Shown here: piece after piece, positions 36,331-45,150 of the stretch
Position numbering within the stretch: the stretch's first letter is position 1
Layout of the letters: each line of letters opens with the position of its first letter
NCBI RefSeq assembly: GCF_030123325.1
Contig: NZ_CP126106.1
Coordinates: 100,001-164,000, forward strand
Reading direction: 5' to 3'
DNA: 64,000 nucleotides
Origin: Peribacillus simplex
Lineage (GTDB): Bacteria; Bacillota; Bacilli; Bacillales; DSM-1321
Translations under genes and position numbers: made by a program
Notes under the pieces: model-generated
The model's database searches: none
What the model saw: only the letters and a program-made list of their open reading frames with translations
Told to the model about the DNA's origin: nothing

Positions 36331-36960
36331 ATGACCAAAGGAATCTTAGGAAGAAAAATCGGTATGACTCAAGTTTTTGCTGAAAACGGTGAACTTATTC
36401 CGGTAACAGTTATCGAAGCTGCTAATAACGTGGTTCTTCAAAAGAAAACTGTTGAAACTGATGGCTATGAAGCAGTTCAAGTTGGTTTTGAAAACAAACG
36501 TGAAAAGCTTTCTAACAAACCTGAAAAGGGCCATGTTGAAAAAGCAAATACTACTCCTAAGCGCTTCATTCGCGAATTCCGCGGAACGGATCTTAATGAA
36601 TATGAGATCGGTCAAGAAGTCAATGTAAGTATTTTCGCTGAAGGCGATTTAGTAGATGTATCAGGAATTTCAAAAGGTAAAGGATTCCAAGGCTCTATCA
36701 AGCGTCATGGACAATCTCGCGGACCAATGTCTCACGGTTCTCGTTACCACCGTCGCCCAGGTTCAATGGGTCCTGTAGCTCCAAACCGCGTATTCAAAGG
36801 TAAACTTTTACCAGGACGTATGGGTGGAGAACAAATCACTGTTCAAAACTTAGCTATCGTTAAAGTTGATGTTGAACGTAACCTACTATTGATCAAGGGT
36901 AATGTACCTGGTGCTAGAAAAGCATTGATCAAAGTTAAATCTGCTGTTAAAGCAAAGTAA
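36331..36960 (+). CDS. rplC: 50S ribosomal protein L3
   Basis: L3 starts 50S assembly and its long loop reaches the peptidyl-transferase centre. The 209-residue protein starts MTKGILGRKIGMTQVFAENG and contains the loop region GQSRGPMSHGSRYHRRPGSM, where linezolid and tiamulin resistance changes occur; no obvious change is seen. AGGAGGTG precedes the ATG. Confidence 0.98.
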   Translation: MTKGILGRKIGMTQVFAENGELIPVTVIEAANNVVLQKKTVETDGYEAVQVGFENKREKLSNKPEKGHVEKANTTPKRFIREFRGTDLNEYEIGQEVNVSIFAEGDLVDVSGISKGKGFQGSIKRHGQSRGPMSHGSRYHRRPGSMGPVAPNRVFKGKLLPGRMGGEQITVQNLAIVKVDVERNLLLIKGNVPGARKALIKVKSAVKAK

Positions 36961-36985
36961 TTTCTAAGAAAGGAGGAGCAATAGA

Positions 36986-37609
36986 ATGCCAAAAGTTACA
37001 TTGTTCAACCAAACAGGTTCTCAAGTTGGCGACATCGAACTAAATGAATCCATCTTTGGTATCGAACCTAATAATCACGTATTATTTGAAGCAATCATCA
37101 TGCAACGAGCTTCCTTACGTCAAGGAACTCATAAAGTTAAAAACCGTTCTGAAGTAGCAGGCGGTGGACGTAAACCTTGGAAACAAAAAGGAACTGGACG
37201 TGCGCGTCAAGGTTCTATCCGTTCTCCACAATGGCGTGGCGGTGGTATTGTTTTTGGACCAACTCCAAGATCTTACTCTTACAAGCTGCCTAAAAAGGTA
37301 CGTCGTTTAGCTATTAAATCTGCATTGTCTGCAAAGGCATTGGAAGAGAACATTTTGGTACTTGAAAGCTTGTCTTTCGAAGCTCCAAAAACAAAAGAGT
37401 TTGTAGCGGTTCTTAAAAACCTTTCTGTTGACACTAAAACTTTAGTCGTTACTGACGGTTTAGATGAGAAAGTTGCTCTTTCTGCACGTAACATCCCTGG
37501 TGTTACTGTAGTTGAAGCTGATGGTCTTAATGTTCTTGATGTTGTTTCACACAACAAATTGATCTTGACTAAATCAGCTGTCGAAAAAGTAGAGGAGGTG
37601 CTTGCATAA
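36986..37609 (+). CDS. rplD: 50S ribosomal protein L4
   Basis: L4 lines the exit tunnel; in E. coli it also represses its own operon. The 207-residue protein has the tunnel loop with GGGRKPWKQKGTGRARQG (about 64-81), the site of macrolide-resistance changes, here unmutated. AAAGGAGGAG precedes the ATG. Its TAA overlaps the rplW start by one base. Confidence 0.97.
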   Translation: MPKVTLFNQTGSQVGDIELNESIFGIEPNNHVLFEAIIMQRASLRQGTHKVKNRSEVAGGGRKPWKQKGTGRARQGSIRSPQWRGGGIVFGPTPRSYSYKLPKKVRRLAIKSALSAKALEENILVLESLSFEAPKTKEFVAVLKNLSVDTKTLVVTDGLDEKVALSARNIPGVTVVEADGLNVLDVVSHNKLILTKSAVEKVEEVLA

Positions 37610-37893
37610 TGGATGCACGCGATATCATTAAGCGCCCCGTAATCACTGAACGCTCTTCAGACATAATGGCTGAAAAGAAATATACTTTTGAAGTTGATGT
37701 TAGAGCTAATAAAACTCAAGTTAAAGATGCTGTTCAAGAAATTTTCGGCGTTAAGGTTGAGAAAGTAAACATCATGAACTACAAAGGTAAATTCAAACGC
37801 ATGGGCAAACATGCAGGCTATACTAACAAGCGCCGTAAAGCTATTGTTAAATTAACTGCTGACAGCAAAGAAATCGAGCTATTCGAGGCTTAA
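37609..37893 (+). CDS. rplW: 50S ribosomal protein L23
   Basis: L23 sits at the tunnel exit and docks trigger factor and SRP. The 94-residue protein has ITERSSDIMAEKKYTFEVDV at its start and the rRNA-binding segment MNYKGKFKRMGKHAGYT. The start shares one base with the rplD stop, with GAGGAGGTG inside the rplD end. Confidence 0.97.
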   Translation: MDARDIIKRPVITERSSDIMAEKKYTFEVDVRANKTQVKDAVQEIFGVKVEKVNIMNYKGKFKRMGKHAGYTNKRRKAIVKLTADSKEIELFEA

Positions 37894-37919
37894 TTCATTA
37901 GAGAAGGAGGGAAATACAA

Positions 37920-38750
37920 ATGGCGATTAAGAAGTATAAACCTACCTCTAACGGTCGACGTAATATGACAACTTCCGATTTTGCTGAGATCACTACAGAC
38001 AAACCGGAAAAATCATTACTTGCTCCTTTACACAGCAAAGGCGGCCGTAATAACCAAGGTAAGTTAACAGTTCGTCATCAAGGTGGCGGCCACAAGCGTC
38101 AATACCGTATCATCGATTTCAAACGGAATAAAGATGGTATACCAGGACGCGTTGCTACTATTGAGTACGATCCAAATCGTTCTGCAAACATTGCATTAAT
38201 TAATTACGTTGATGGAGAAAAACGTTATATCCTAGCTCCGAAGAACCTAGAAGTAGGTTTGGAAGTTATGTCAGGTCCAGAAGCTGACATCAAAGTGGGT
38301 AACGCACTACCTCTTATTAACATCCCAGTTGGTACAGTAATTCATAACATCGAACTTAAACCAGGAAAAGGTGGACAATTGGTCCGTTCAGCAGGTACAT
38401 CTGCTCAAGTACTTGGTAAAGAAGGTCGTTATGTACTTGTACGTTTAAACTCAGGTGAGGTTCGTATGATTCTTGCTACTTGCCGTGCTTCAATCGGTCA
38501 AGTTGGTAATGAACAACATGAACTTATCAACATTGGTAAAGCTGGCCGTAACCGTTGGTTAGGTAAACGCCCAACAGTTCGTGGATCTGTAATGAACCCG
38601 AATGATCACCCGCACGGTGGTGGTGAAGGTAAAGCTCCAATCGGACGTAAATCACCAATGTCTCCATGGGGTAAACCTACTCTTGGATTCAAAACTCGTA
38701 AGAAGAAAAACAAATCCGATAAATTTATCGTACGTCGTCGTAAAAAATAA
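37920..38750 (+). CDS. rplB: 50S ribosomal protein L2
   Basis: L2 bridges the subunits near the peptidyl-transferase centre. The 276-residue protein has the RNA-binding fold and the C-terminal signature MNPNDHPHGGGEGKAPIG (about 224-241), holding the conserved histidine. AGAAGGAGGG precedes the ATG. A 60-nt gap to rpsS contains the pair GAACTACGGTTC / GAACCGTAG, a short hairpin. Confidence 0.98.
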   Translation: MAIKKYKPTSNGRRNMTTSDFAEITTDKPEKSLLAPLHSKGGRNNQGKLTVRHQGGGHKRQYRIIDFKRNKDGIPGRVATIEYDPNRSANIALINYVDGEKRYILAPKNLEVGLEVMSGPEADIKVGNALPLINIPVGTVIHNIELKPGKGGQLVRSAGTSAQVLGKEGRYVLVRLNSGEVRMILATCRASIGQVGNEQHELINIGKAGRNRWLGKRPTVRGSVMNPNDHPHGGGEGKAPIGRKSPMSPWGKPTLGFKTRKKKNKSDKFIVRRRKK

Positions 38751-38810
38751 CGGGATTGAACTACGGTTCATATATAGAACCGTAGAACAGTCACGAAGGG
38801 AGGTACTCGC

Positions 38811-39089
38811 ATGGGTCGTAGCTTAAAAAAAGGACCTTTTGTTGATGATCATTTATTGGTAAAAGTTGAAAAATTAAATGAAGCTGACAAGAAACAGGTA
38901 GTAAAAACTTGGTCTCGTCGCTCAACAATCTTCCCGCAATTCATCGGACACACAATCGCCGTTTATGACGGTCGTAAGCATGTTCCGGTTTATGTAACAG
39001 AAGATATGGTAGGTCACAAACTAGGCGAATTCGCGCCTACACGCACTTATAAAGGTCACGCAAGTGATGACAAGAAAACAAGACGTTAA
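38811..39089 (+). CDS. rpsS: 30S ribosomal protein S19
   Basis: S19 lies in the 30S head and contacts S13. The 92-residue protein starts MGRSLKKGPFVDDHLLVKVE and includes WSRRSTIFPQFIGHTIAVYD and the signature VTEDMVGHKLGEFAPTRT. GGGAGGTAC precedes the ATG. Its TAA ends 17 nt before the rplV start. Confidence 0.97.
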   Translation: MGRSLKKGPFVDDHLLVKVEKLNEADKKQVVKTWSRRSTIFPQFIGHTIAVYDGRKHVPVYVTEDMVGHKLGEFAPTRTYKGHASDDKKTRR

Positions 39090-39106
39090 TGAGAGGAGGG
39101 CATCTC

Positions 39107-39448
39107 ATGCAAGCAAAAGCTGTCGCTAGAACAGTTCGTATTGCTCCTCGTAAAGTGCGTTTAGTCGCAGACTTAATTCGAGGAAAACAAGTAGGTGAAG
39201 CAGTAGCGATTCTTCGCTTAACACCAAAATCTGCTTCTCCAGTCGTAGAAAAAGTTTTGAATTCTGCTATCGCAAATGCAGAACATAACTACGAAATGGA
39301 TATCAATAACCTAGTCGTTTCAGAGGCATACGTTAACGAAGGACCAACATTAAAACGTTTCCGTCCTCGCGCTCAAGGTCGTGCGAGTGCAATTAACAAA
39401 CGTACTAGTCATATTACAATCGTTGTATCAGAAAAGAAGGAGGGGTAA
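39107..39448 (+). CDS. rplV: 50S ribosomal protein L22
   Basis: L22 spans the exit tunnel; its beta-hairpin is a macrolide-resistance site. The 113-residue protein begins MQAKAVARTVRIAPRKVRLV at ATG 39107, after GAGAGGAGGG; a GTG/ATG-like start at 39089 would overlap rpsS and the ribosome-binding site. The hairpin (KRFRPRAQGRASAINKRTSH) shows no insertion or deletion. Confidence 0.97.
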   Translation: MQAKAVARTVRIAPRKVRLVADLIRGKQVGEAVAILRLTPKSASPVVEKVLNSAIANAEHNYEMDINNLVVSEAYVNEGPTLKRFRPRAQGRASAINKRTSHITIVVSEKKEG

Positions 39449-39451
39449 TCT

Positions 39452-40108
39452 GTGGGTCAAAAGGTAAATCCAATCGGTATGCGTATCGGGATAATCCGTG
39501 ACTGGGAATCCAAATGGTACGCTGATAAAGACTACGCAGTTCTTTTGCATGAAGACATCAAAGTTCGTGAATATATCGCGAAACGTCTAAACGATGCTTC
39601 TGTTTCAAAAGTTGAAATCGAACGTGCAGCTAACCGTATCAATGTATCTGTCCACACTGCTAAACCAGGAATGGTTATCGGTAAAGGCGGTACTGAAGTC
39701 GAAGCACTTCGTAAAGCTTTGAACCAGTTGACTGGCAAAAGAGTTCATATCAATATCATTGAAATTAAAAGAGCAGATCTTGACGCAAAATTGGTTGCAG
39801 AAAACATCGCTCGTCAATTAGAAAACCGTGTTTCATTCCGTCGCGCTCAAAAGCAAGCTATCCAACGTACTATGCGTTCTGGAGCAAAAGGAATCAAAAC
39901 TCAAGTTTCTGGTCGTCTTGGCGGTGCTGATATTGCTCGTGCTGAACATTACAGCGAAGGAACAGTTCCACTTCACACACTTCGTGCAGACATAGATTAT
40001 GCTCATGCTGAAGCAGATACTACTTACGGTAAGCTAGGCGTGAAAGTTTGGATCTACCGTGGAGAAGTTCTTCCTACTAAGAAGAAATCTGAGGAAGGAG
40101 GAAAATAA
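39452..40108 (+). CDS. rpsC: 30S ribosomal protein S3
   Basis: S3 forms the mRNA entry channel and helps unwind mRNA. The 218-residue protein starts at GTG 39452 (MGQKVNPIGMRIGIIRDWES), preceded by AAGGAGGGG at the end of rplV. The KH domain has VIGKGGTEVE (about 74-83), and the C-terminal domain has GRLGGADIARAEHYSEGTVP. Confidence 0.98.
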   Translation: MGQKVNPIGMRIGIIRDWESKWYADKDYAVLLHEDIKVREYIAKRLNDASVSKVEIERAANRINVSVHTAKPGMVIGKGGTEVEALRKALNQLTGKRVHINIIEIKRADLDAKLVAENIARQLENRVSFRRAQKQAIQRTMRSGAKGIKTQVSGRLGGADIARAEHYSEGTVPLHTLRADIDYAHAEADTTYGKLGVKVWIYRGEVLPTKKKSEEGGK

Positions 40109-40109
40109 T

Positions 40110-40544
40110 ATGTTATTGCCAAAACGCGTAAAATACCGTCGTGAACACCGCGGTAAGATGAGAGGGATGGCTAAGGGCGGCACTGAAGTTCATTTCGGAG
40201 AATTTGGACTTCAAGCTCAAGAAGCTTCCTGGATCACGAACCGCCAAATCGAAGCAGCTCGTATTGCGATGACTCGTTATATGAAACGTGGAGGGAAAGT
40301 TTGGATCAAAATCTTCCCAAGCAAACCTTACACAGCTAAGCCGCTTGAAGTACGGATGGGTTCCGGTAAAGGTGCTCCTGAAGGTTGGGTAGCAGTAGTT
40401 AAACCGGGCAAAGTTATGTTTGAAATCTCTGGTGTATCTGAAGAGGTGGCAAGAGAAGCATTGCGCCTTGCAGCACACAAACTTCCAATCAAATGCAAGT
40501 TTGTAAAAAGAGAGGAAATTGGTGGTGAAACAAATGAAAGCTAA
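40110..40544 (+). CDS. rplP: 50S ribosomal protein L16
   Basis: L16 contacts the acceptor arms of A- and P-site tRNA. The 144-residue protein begins MLLPKRVKYRREHRGKMRGM at ATG 40110, after GAAGGAGGAAAATA; a longer frame starting at 40059 would overlap rpsC. The conserved motif RMGSGKGAPEGWVAVVKPGK is present. Its end overlaps rpmC by 11 nt. Confidence 0.97.
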   Translation: MLLPKRVKYRREHRGKMRGMAKGGTEVHFGEFGLQAQEASWITNRQIEAARIAMTRYMKRGGKVWIKIFPSKPYTAKPLEVRMGSGKGAPEGWVAVVKPGKVMFEISGVSEEVAREALRLAAHKLPIKCKFVKREEIGGETNES

Positions 40545-40737
40545 TGAAATCAAAGATCTAACCACTGCTGAAATTGAACAAAAACTAAAATCTCTTAAAG
40601 AAGAACTATTTAATCTTCGTTTCCAGTTAGCTACTGGACAACTTGAAAATACAGCTCGCATCCGTGAAGTTCGCAAATCGATTGCTCGTATGAAAACAGT
40701 TGTTCGTCAAAGAGAGATCGGTGTCACTAATCGATAA
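40534..40737 (+). CDS. rpmC: 50S ribosomal protein L29
   Basis: L29 is a two-helix protein beside the tunnel exit, part of the trigger-factor dock. The 67-residue product is MKANEIKDLTTAEIEQKLKS followed by EELFNLRFQLATGQLENTAR. I chose ATG 40534, as the upstream in-frame TTG would lengthen the family N-terminus. The start lies within the rplP coding region, so translation is coupled. Confidence 0.95.
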   Translation: MKANEIKDLTTAEIEQKLKSLKEELFNLRFQLATGQLENTARIREVRKSIARMKTVVRQREIGVTNR

Positions 40738-40755
40738 TGAATGGAGGTTTGCAGA

Positions 40756-41019
40756 ATGAGCGAACGCAACCAACGCAAAATCTACACTGGACGCGTAGTA
40801 TCCGACAAAATGGATAAAACAGTTACAGTAGTTGTAGAAACCTATAAAAAGCATTCTTTATACGGTAAACGCGTGAAATACTCTAAAAAGTTTAAAGCTC
40901 ATGACGAGCTAAACGAAGCTAAAGCAGGCGACGTAGTACGTATCATGGAAACTCGTCCACTTTCAGCTACAAAACGCTTCCGTCTTGTAGAAGTAGTAGA
41001 AAAAGCAGTAATCATTTAA
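40756..41019 (+). CDS. rpsQ: 30S ribosomal protein S17
   Basis: S17 is an early-binding OB-fold protein. The 87-residue protein begins MSERNQRKIYTGRVVSDKMD at ATG 40756; the frame extends to 40741 but GGAGG lies between, supporting the shorter form. The signature GDVVRIMETRPLSATKRFRL is intact. Confidence 0.97.
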   Translation: MSERNQRKIYTGRVVSDKMDKTVTVVVETYKKHSLYGKRVKYSKKFKAHDELNEAKAGDVVRIMETRPLSATKRFRLVEVVEKAVII

Positions 41020-41060
41020 TATAGTTCGGATTAAGCTAATTCCGAAGGGAGGTACCGTAC

Positions 41061-41429
41061 ATGATTCAACAAGAATCTCGTTTAAAAGTCGCTGACAATT
41101 CAGGTGCTCGTGAAGTGCTAACAATTAAAGTCCTAGGTGGTTCTGGCCGTAAAACTGCAAACATCGGTGATATCATCGTTTGTACAGTTAAACAGGCAAC
41201 ACCAGGAGGCGTTGTTAAAAAAGGTGAAGTCGTTAAGGCTGTTGTTGTCCGTACAAAACGTGGTATGCGTCGTCCTGACGGTTCTTACATTCGTTTTGAT
41301 GAAAACGCATGTGTAATTATCCGTGACGATAAGAGCCCACGTGGAACACGTATTTTTGGACCTGTTGCTCGTGAATTACGTGACAATAGCTTCATGAAGA
41401 TCGTTTCTCTTGCTCCAGAAGTTCTATAA
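41061..41429 (+). CDS. rplN: 50S ribosomal protein L14
   Basis: L14 forms an intersubunit bridge and binds the silencing factor RsfS. The 122-residue protein starts MIQQESRLKVADNSGAREVL and has the signature GVVKKGEVVKAVVVRTKRGM and FDENACVIIRDDKSPRGTRI. GAAGGGAGGTAC precedes the ATG. Confidence 0.98.
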   Translation: MIQQESRLKVADNSGAREVLTIKVLGGSGRKTANIGDIIVCTVKQATPGGVVKKGEVVKAVVVRTKRGMRRPDGSYIRFDENACVIIRDDKSPRGTRIFGPVARELRDNSFMKIVSLAPEVL

Positions 41430-41472
41430 TATGTAAAATTTGTATAAAGCCTTTCAAGGAGGTGCCAAGCTA

Positions 41473-41784
41473 ATGCATGTTAAAAAAGGTGACAAAGTCG
41501 TAGTCATCTCTGGTAAGGACAAAGGCAAACAAGGAACAATTCTTTCTGCGTATCCGAAACAAAATCGTGTGCTTGTTGAAGGAATTAACATCGTGAAAAA
41601 GCATTCTAAGCCATCTCAACTTAATCCACAAGGTGGAATTATCAGCAAGGAAGCTGCTATTCACGTATCCAATGTAATGCCACTTGATCCTAAATCAGGT
41701 AAACCGACTCGTGTTGGATATAAGATCGAAAATGGTAAAAAAGTACGCGTAGCTAAAATTTCAGGTGAATCTTTAGATAAATAA
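41473..41784 (+). CDS. rplX: 50S ribosomal protein L24
   Basis: L24 is an assembly-initiator protein. The 103-residue product starts MHVKKGDKVVVISGKDKGKQ at ATG 41473, a KOW motif; AAGGAGGTG precedes it, which excludes the in-frame start at 41440. Later segments include VEGINIVKKHSKPSQLNPQG. Confidence 0.97.
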   Translation: MHVKKGDKVVVISGKDKGKQGTILSAYPKQNRVLVEGINIVKKHSKPSQLNPQGGIISKEAAIHVSNVMPLDPKSGKPTRVGYKIENGKKVRVAKISGESLDK

Positions 41785-41813
41785 GTCATAAATGAAGGGA
41801 GGTACACTAAGCA

Positions 41814-42353
41814 ATGAGCCGCCTTAAAGAAAAATTCAAAAGTGAAATTACACCATCATTGATGGGTAAATTCAACTATCAATCAGTAATGCAAGTACCA
41901 AACATTGAGAAAATCGTTATTAACATGGGTGTGGGTGACGCAGTATCTAACTCGAAAGCTTTAGATACAGCTGTTGAAGAACTTACATTGATCACTGGTC
42001 AAAAACCAGTTATAACAAAAGCAAAAAAATCAATCGCAGGCTTCCGTTTGCGTGAAGGTATGCCTATCGGAGCGAAAGTTACATTACGTGGAGAGCGTAT
42101 GTATCAATTCCTTGATAAGCTAGTATCTGTATCTTTACCGCGTGTACGTGATTTCCGCGGCGTTTCAAAGAAATCCTTTGACGGACGTGGAAACTATACA
42201 TTAGGCGTTAAAGAACAACTTATCTTCCCTGAGATTGATTACGATAAAGTGAGCAAAGTTCGTGGTATGGACATCGTTATCGTAACGACTGCCAACACTG
42301 ACGAAGAAGCTCGTGAACTACTTACTCAAGTTGGAATGCCGTTCCAAAAGTAA
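41814..42353 (+). CDS. rplE: 50S ribosomal protein L5
   Basis: L5 binds 5S rRNA and contacts P-site tRNA. The 179-residue protein has IEKIVINMGVGDAVSNSKAL (about 31-50) and GLREGMP-like region FRLREGMPIGAKVTLRGERM, followed by GRGNYTLGVKEQLIFPEIDY. GGGAGG lies 10 nt before the ATG. Confidence 0.97.
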   Translation: MSRLKEKFKSEITPSLMGKFNYQSVMQVPNIEKIVINMGVGDAVSNSKALDTAVEELTLITGQKPVITKAKKSIAGFRLREGMPIGAKVTLRGERMYQFLDKLVSVSLPRVRDFRGVSKKSFDGRGNYTLGVKEQLIFPEIDYDKVSKVRGMDIVIVTTANTDEEARELLTQVGMPFQK

Positions 42354-42378
42354 TCTCTAAATAAAGGGAGGCGAAATC

Positions 42379-42564
42379 GTGGCTAAAAAGTCTATGATCG
42401 TAAAGCAAAAACGCGAACAGAAGTTTAAAGTACAAGAATATACACGTTGCGAACGTTGCGGACGTCCACATTCTGTATTACGTAAATTTAAACTTTGTCG
42501 TATTTGTTTCCGCGAACTTGCATATAAAGGACAAATTCCTGGCGTTAAAAAAGCTAGCTGGTAA
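42379..42564 (+). CDS. rpsZ: 30S ribosomal protein S14, zinc-binding type
   Basis: The 61-residue form of S14 carries two zinc cysteine pairs, CERC (Cys24, Cys27) and CRIC (Cys40, Cys43). Bacillus genomes often have a second, zinc-free S14 (rpsN/YhzA) used in zinc shortage; only the zinc form is present here. The start is GTG 42379 after GGGAGGCG. Confidence 0.96.
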   Translation: MAKKSMIVKQKREQKFKVQEYTRCERCGRPHSVLRKFKLCRICFRELAYKGQIPGVKKASW

Positions 42565-42594
42565 AACCCGAGTTTGGGAAGGAGGTAAAATATA

Positions 42595-42993
42595 ATGGTC
42601 ATGACAGATCCTATTGCAGATATGCTTACTCGCATCCGTAATGCGAATATGGTTCGTCACGAAAAACTGGAAGTTCCTGCTTCAAAGATCAAAAAGGAAA
42701 TTGCTGAGATCTTAAAAAGTGAAGGCTTCGTACGTGACTTTGAATTAATCGAAGACAACAAACAAGGTATCATCCGTATCTTCTTAAAATACGGTGCAAA
42801 CAACGAACGTGTTATCACTGGTCTAAAACGTATCAGCAAACCTGGTTTGCGTGTATATGCAAAAACTGGAGAGGTACCACGCGTTCTTAACGGTTTAGGT
42901 ATCGCAATTGTTTCTACTTCTCACGGAGTTTTAACAGACAAGGAAGCTCGCTCTAAACAAGTTGGCGGAGAAGTTTTAGCATACGTTTGGTAA
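42595..42993 (+). CDS. rpsH: 30S ribosomal protein S8
   Basis: S8 binds the central domain of 16S rRNA; in E. coli it represses the spc operon. The 132-residue protein starts MVMTDPIADMLTRIRNANMV and ends with the signature STSHGVLTDKEARSKQVGGE. ATG 42595 follows AAGGAGGTAAAATATA; ATG 42601 is a possible but less well-spaced alternative. Confidence 0.97.
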   Translation: MVMTDPIADMLTRIRNANMVRHEKLEVPASKIKKEIAEILKSEGFVRDFELIEDNKQGIIRIFLKYGANNERVITGLKRISKPGLRVYAKTGEVPRVLNGLGIAIVSTSHGVLTDKEARSKQVGGEVLAYVW

Positions 42994-43023
42994 TACATTT
43001 TCACAAGAATGGAGGTGCACATT

Positions 43024-43560
43024 ATGTCTCGTATAGGTAAAAAACCTATTGAAATCCCTGCAGGCGTGACAGTTACTGTTACTGGAAGTGAAGTAACTGT
43101 TAAAGGACCTAAAGGTGAATTAACTAGATCATTCAATCCTGACCTTTCAATCGTTGTTGAAGAGAACGTGTTAACTGTTACACGTCCGTCTGACGAGAAG
43201 GCTCACCGTTCTTTACACGGTACTACTCGCGCACTTATCTCTAACATGGTTGAAGGTGTATCAACTGGATTCGTAAAATCACTTGAACTTATTGGGGTTG
43301 GGTACCGTGCACAAAAGCAAGGTAACAAGCTTATCCTTAACGTAGGATATTCCCACCCTGTAGAAATAGAGCCAGAAGCTGGCGTTGAAGTCGAAGTTCC
43401 TTCTAATACAAAAGTAATCATCAAAGGTGCAAGCAAAGAACGTGTAGGAGCTCTAGCAGCTAATATCCGTGATGTTCGCCCGCCTGAACCGTATAAAGGT
43501 AAAGGTATCCGTTACGAAGGCGAATTCGTTCGTCGTAAAGAAGGTAAAACTGGTAAGTAA
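43024..43560 (+). CDS. rplF: 50S ribosomal protein L6
   Basis: L6 lies near the factor-binding site and sarcin-ricin loop. The 178-residue protein begins MSRIGKKPIEIPAGVTVTVT at ATG 43024, after AATGGAGGTGCAC; the extension to 43009 contains that site. The C-terminal signature PEPYKGKGIRYEGEFVRRKE is intact. Confidence 0.97.
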   Translation: MSRIGKKPIEIPAGVTVTVTGSEVTVKGPKGELTRSFNPDLSIVVEENVLTVTRPSDEKAHRSLHGTTRALISNMVEGVSTGFVKSLELIGVGYRAQKQGNKLILNVGYSHPVEIEPEAGVEVEVPSNTKVIIKGASKERVGALAANIRDVRPPEPYKGKGIRYEGEFVRRKEGKTGK

Positions 43561-43592
43561 TGCCGCATAAGTAAACGAAAGGAGTGACGTAA

Positions 43593-43955
43593 ATGATTAC
43601 GAAGCTTGATAAAAATGCTACTCGTCAGAAAAGACATGCGCGTGTACGTGCTAAGCTTTCTGGAACAGAAGCTCGTCCTCGTTTAAATGTGTTTCGTTCA
43701 AACAAACACATTTACGCACAATTAATTGACGATGCAAAAGGCGTAACATTGGCAAGTGCTTCAACTCTTGATAAAGAGATCAGTATCGAAGCAGGTAGCA
43801 ATGCTGAAGCAGCTCAAAAAGTTGGCGAACTTATTGCGAAACGTGCTGTTGAAAAAGGTTTCAAAGCTGTGGTATTTGACCGCGGTGGTTACCTCTTCCA
43901 TGGTCGTGTAAAAGCATTGGCTGACGCTGCTCGTGAAAACGGCTTAGAATTTTAA
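43593..43955 (+). CDS. rplR: 50S ribosomal protein L18
   Basis: L18 carries 5S rRNA into the large subunit with L5. The 120-residue protein has a basic N-terminal arm (KNATRQKRHARVRAKLSGT), then RPRLNVFRSNKHIYAQLIDD and FDRGGYLFHGRVKALADAAR. AAAGGAGTGACG precedes the ATG. Confidence 0.97.
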   Translation: MITKLDKNATRQKRHARVRAKLSGTEARPRLNVFRSNKHIYAQLIDDAKGVTLASASTLDKEISIEAGSNAEAAQKVGELIAKRAVEKGFKAVVFDRGGYLFHGRVKALADAARENGLEF

Positions 43956-43977
43956 TGGATAAGGAGGGACATAACAG

Positions 43978-44478
43978 ATGCGTAGCATTGATCCTAATAA
44001 ATTAGAACTTGAAGAACGCGTAGTTACAGTAAATCGTGTAGCTAAAGTTGTTAAAGGCGGACGTCGTTTCCGTTTCACTGCACTAGTTGTTGTTGGTGAT
44101 AAAAATGGTCATGTTGGATTTGGTACTGGTAAAGCTCAAGAAGTTCCGGATGCTATCCGTAAAGCAATTGAGGATGCTAAGAAAAATCTAATTACTGTAC
44201 CGATGGTTGGTACTACTATTCCTCACCTTGTGAACGGTCGCTATGGCGCAGGTCACATTCTATTGAAACCAGCTTCTGAAGGTACAGGAGTAATTGCTGG
44301 TGGTCCTGTTCGTGCGGTACTTGAGTTAGGCGGAGTTAGCGATATCTTGTCTAAATCACTAGGTACTAATACACCTATTAATATGGTTCGCGCCACAATT
44401 GAAGGATTGAAGCAATTGAAACGTGCTGAAGACGTAGCTAAGTTACGTGGAAAATCAGTACAAGAACTGTTAGGATAA
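43978..44478 (+). CDS. rpsE: 30S ribosomal protein S5
   Basis: S5 lies at the mRNA entry channel and affects accuracy. The 166-residue protein has the spectinomycin-site loop VVKGGRRFRFTALVVVGDKN (about 23-42) in its usual form and the second domain AGHILLKPASEGTGVIAGGP. AAGGAGGGAC precedes the ATG. Confidence 0.97.
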   Translation: MRSIDPNKLELEERVVTVNRVAKVVKGGRRFRFTALVVVGDKNGHVGFGTGKAQEVPDAIRKAIEDAKKNLITVPMVGTTIPHLVNGRYGAGHILLKPASEGTGVIAGGPVRAVLELGGVSDILSKSLGTNTPINMVRATIEGLKQLKRAEDVAKLRGKSVQELLG

Positions 44479-44494
44479 GGAGGGAAATCGAATT

Positions 44495-44677
44495 ATGGCT
44501 AATAAATTAGAAATTACCCTCACTCGCAGCTTAATTGGTCGTCCTGAAGATCAACGTGTTACAGTTAACACTTTGGGTTTACGCAAAATGCATCAAACGG
44601 TTATCCAAGAAGATAACCCTGCGATTCGCGGTATGATTACCAAAGTTGCTCATCTTGTTACTGTAAAAGAACAATAA
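44495..44677 (+). CDS. rpmD: 50S ribosomal protein L30
   Basis: The 60-residue protein MANKLEITLTRSLIGRPEDQ, then GLRKMHQTVIQEDNPAIRGM, matches bacterial L30, a small ferredoxin-like protein. AAGGAGGGAAATC precedes the ATG 16 nt after rpsE. Confidence 0.96.
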   Translation: MANKLEITLTRSLIGRPEDQRVTVNTLGLRKMHQTVIQEDNPAIRGMITKVAHLVTVKEQ

Positions 44678-44709
44678 AATAATTTTTAACTTAACAAGGA
44701 GGTGCCAAC

Positions 44710-45150
44710 ATGAAACTTCATGAGTTAAAAGCTGCAGAAGGTTCTCGTAAAGAACGTAAACGTAAAGGTCGCGGTATTGGATCTGGTAACGGTAAAACAG
44801 CAGGTAAAGGACATAAAGGACAAAACGCTCGCTCCGGCGGCGGTGTGCGTCTTGGATTTGAAGGGGGACAAACTCCTCTATTCAGACGTTTACCTAAACG
44901 TGGATTTACCAACATCAACCGTAAAGACTACGCTATCGTTAACCTTGATACGTTAAATCTTTTCGAAGACGGTACTGAAGTAACACCAGCTCTTTTACTT
45001 GAGACTGGGGTTGTAAGTAAAGAAAAAGCAGGAATCAAAATTCTTGCCAAAGGAAGCATAGAGAAAAAGCTTACTGTTAAAGCTCACAAATTCTCGTCTA
45101 CTGCTAAAGAAGCTATCGAAGCTGCTGGCGGTAATACAGAGGTGATCTAA
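44710..45150 (+). CDS. rplO: 50S ribosomal protein L15
   Basis: L15 has a long glycine- and lysine-rich N-terminal extension (RKERKRKGRGIGSGNGKTAG) threading rRNA, and a folded C-terminal domain with the signature EKKLTVKAHKFSSTAKEAIE. 146 residues. Its stop overlaps the secY start by one base (TAATG), so SecY is made by coupled translation. Confidence 0.97.
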   Translation: MKLHELKAAEGSRKERKRKGRGIGSGNGKTAGKGHKGQNARSGGGVRLGFEGGQTPLFRRLPKRGFTNINRKDYAIVNLDTLNLFEDGTEVTPALLLETGVVSKEKAGIKILAKGSIEKKLTVKAHKFSSTAKEAIEAAGGNTEVI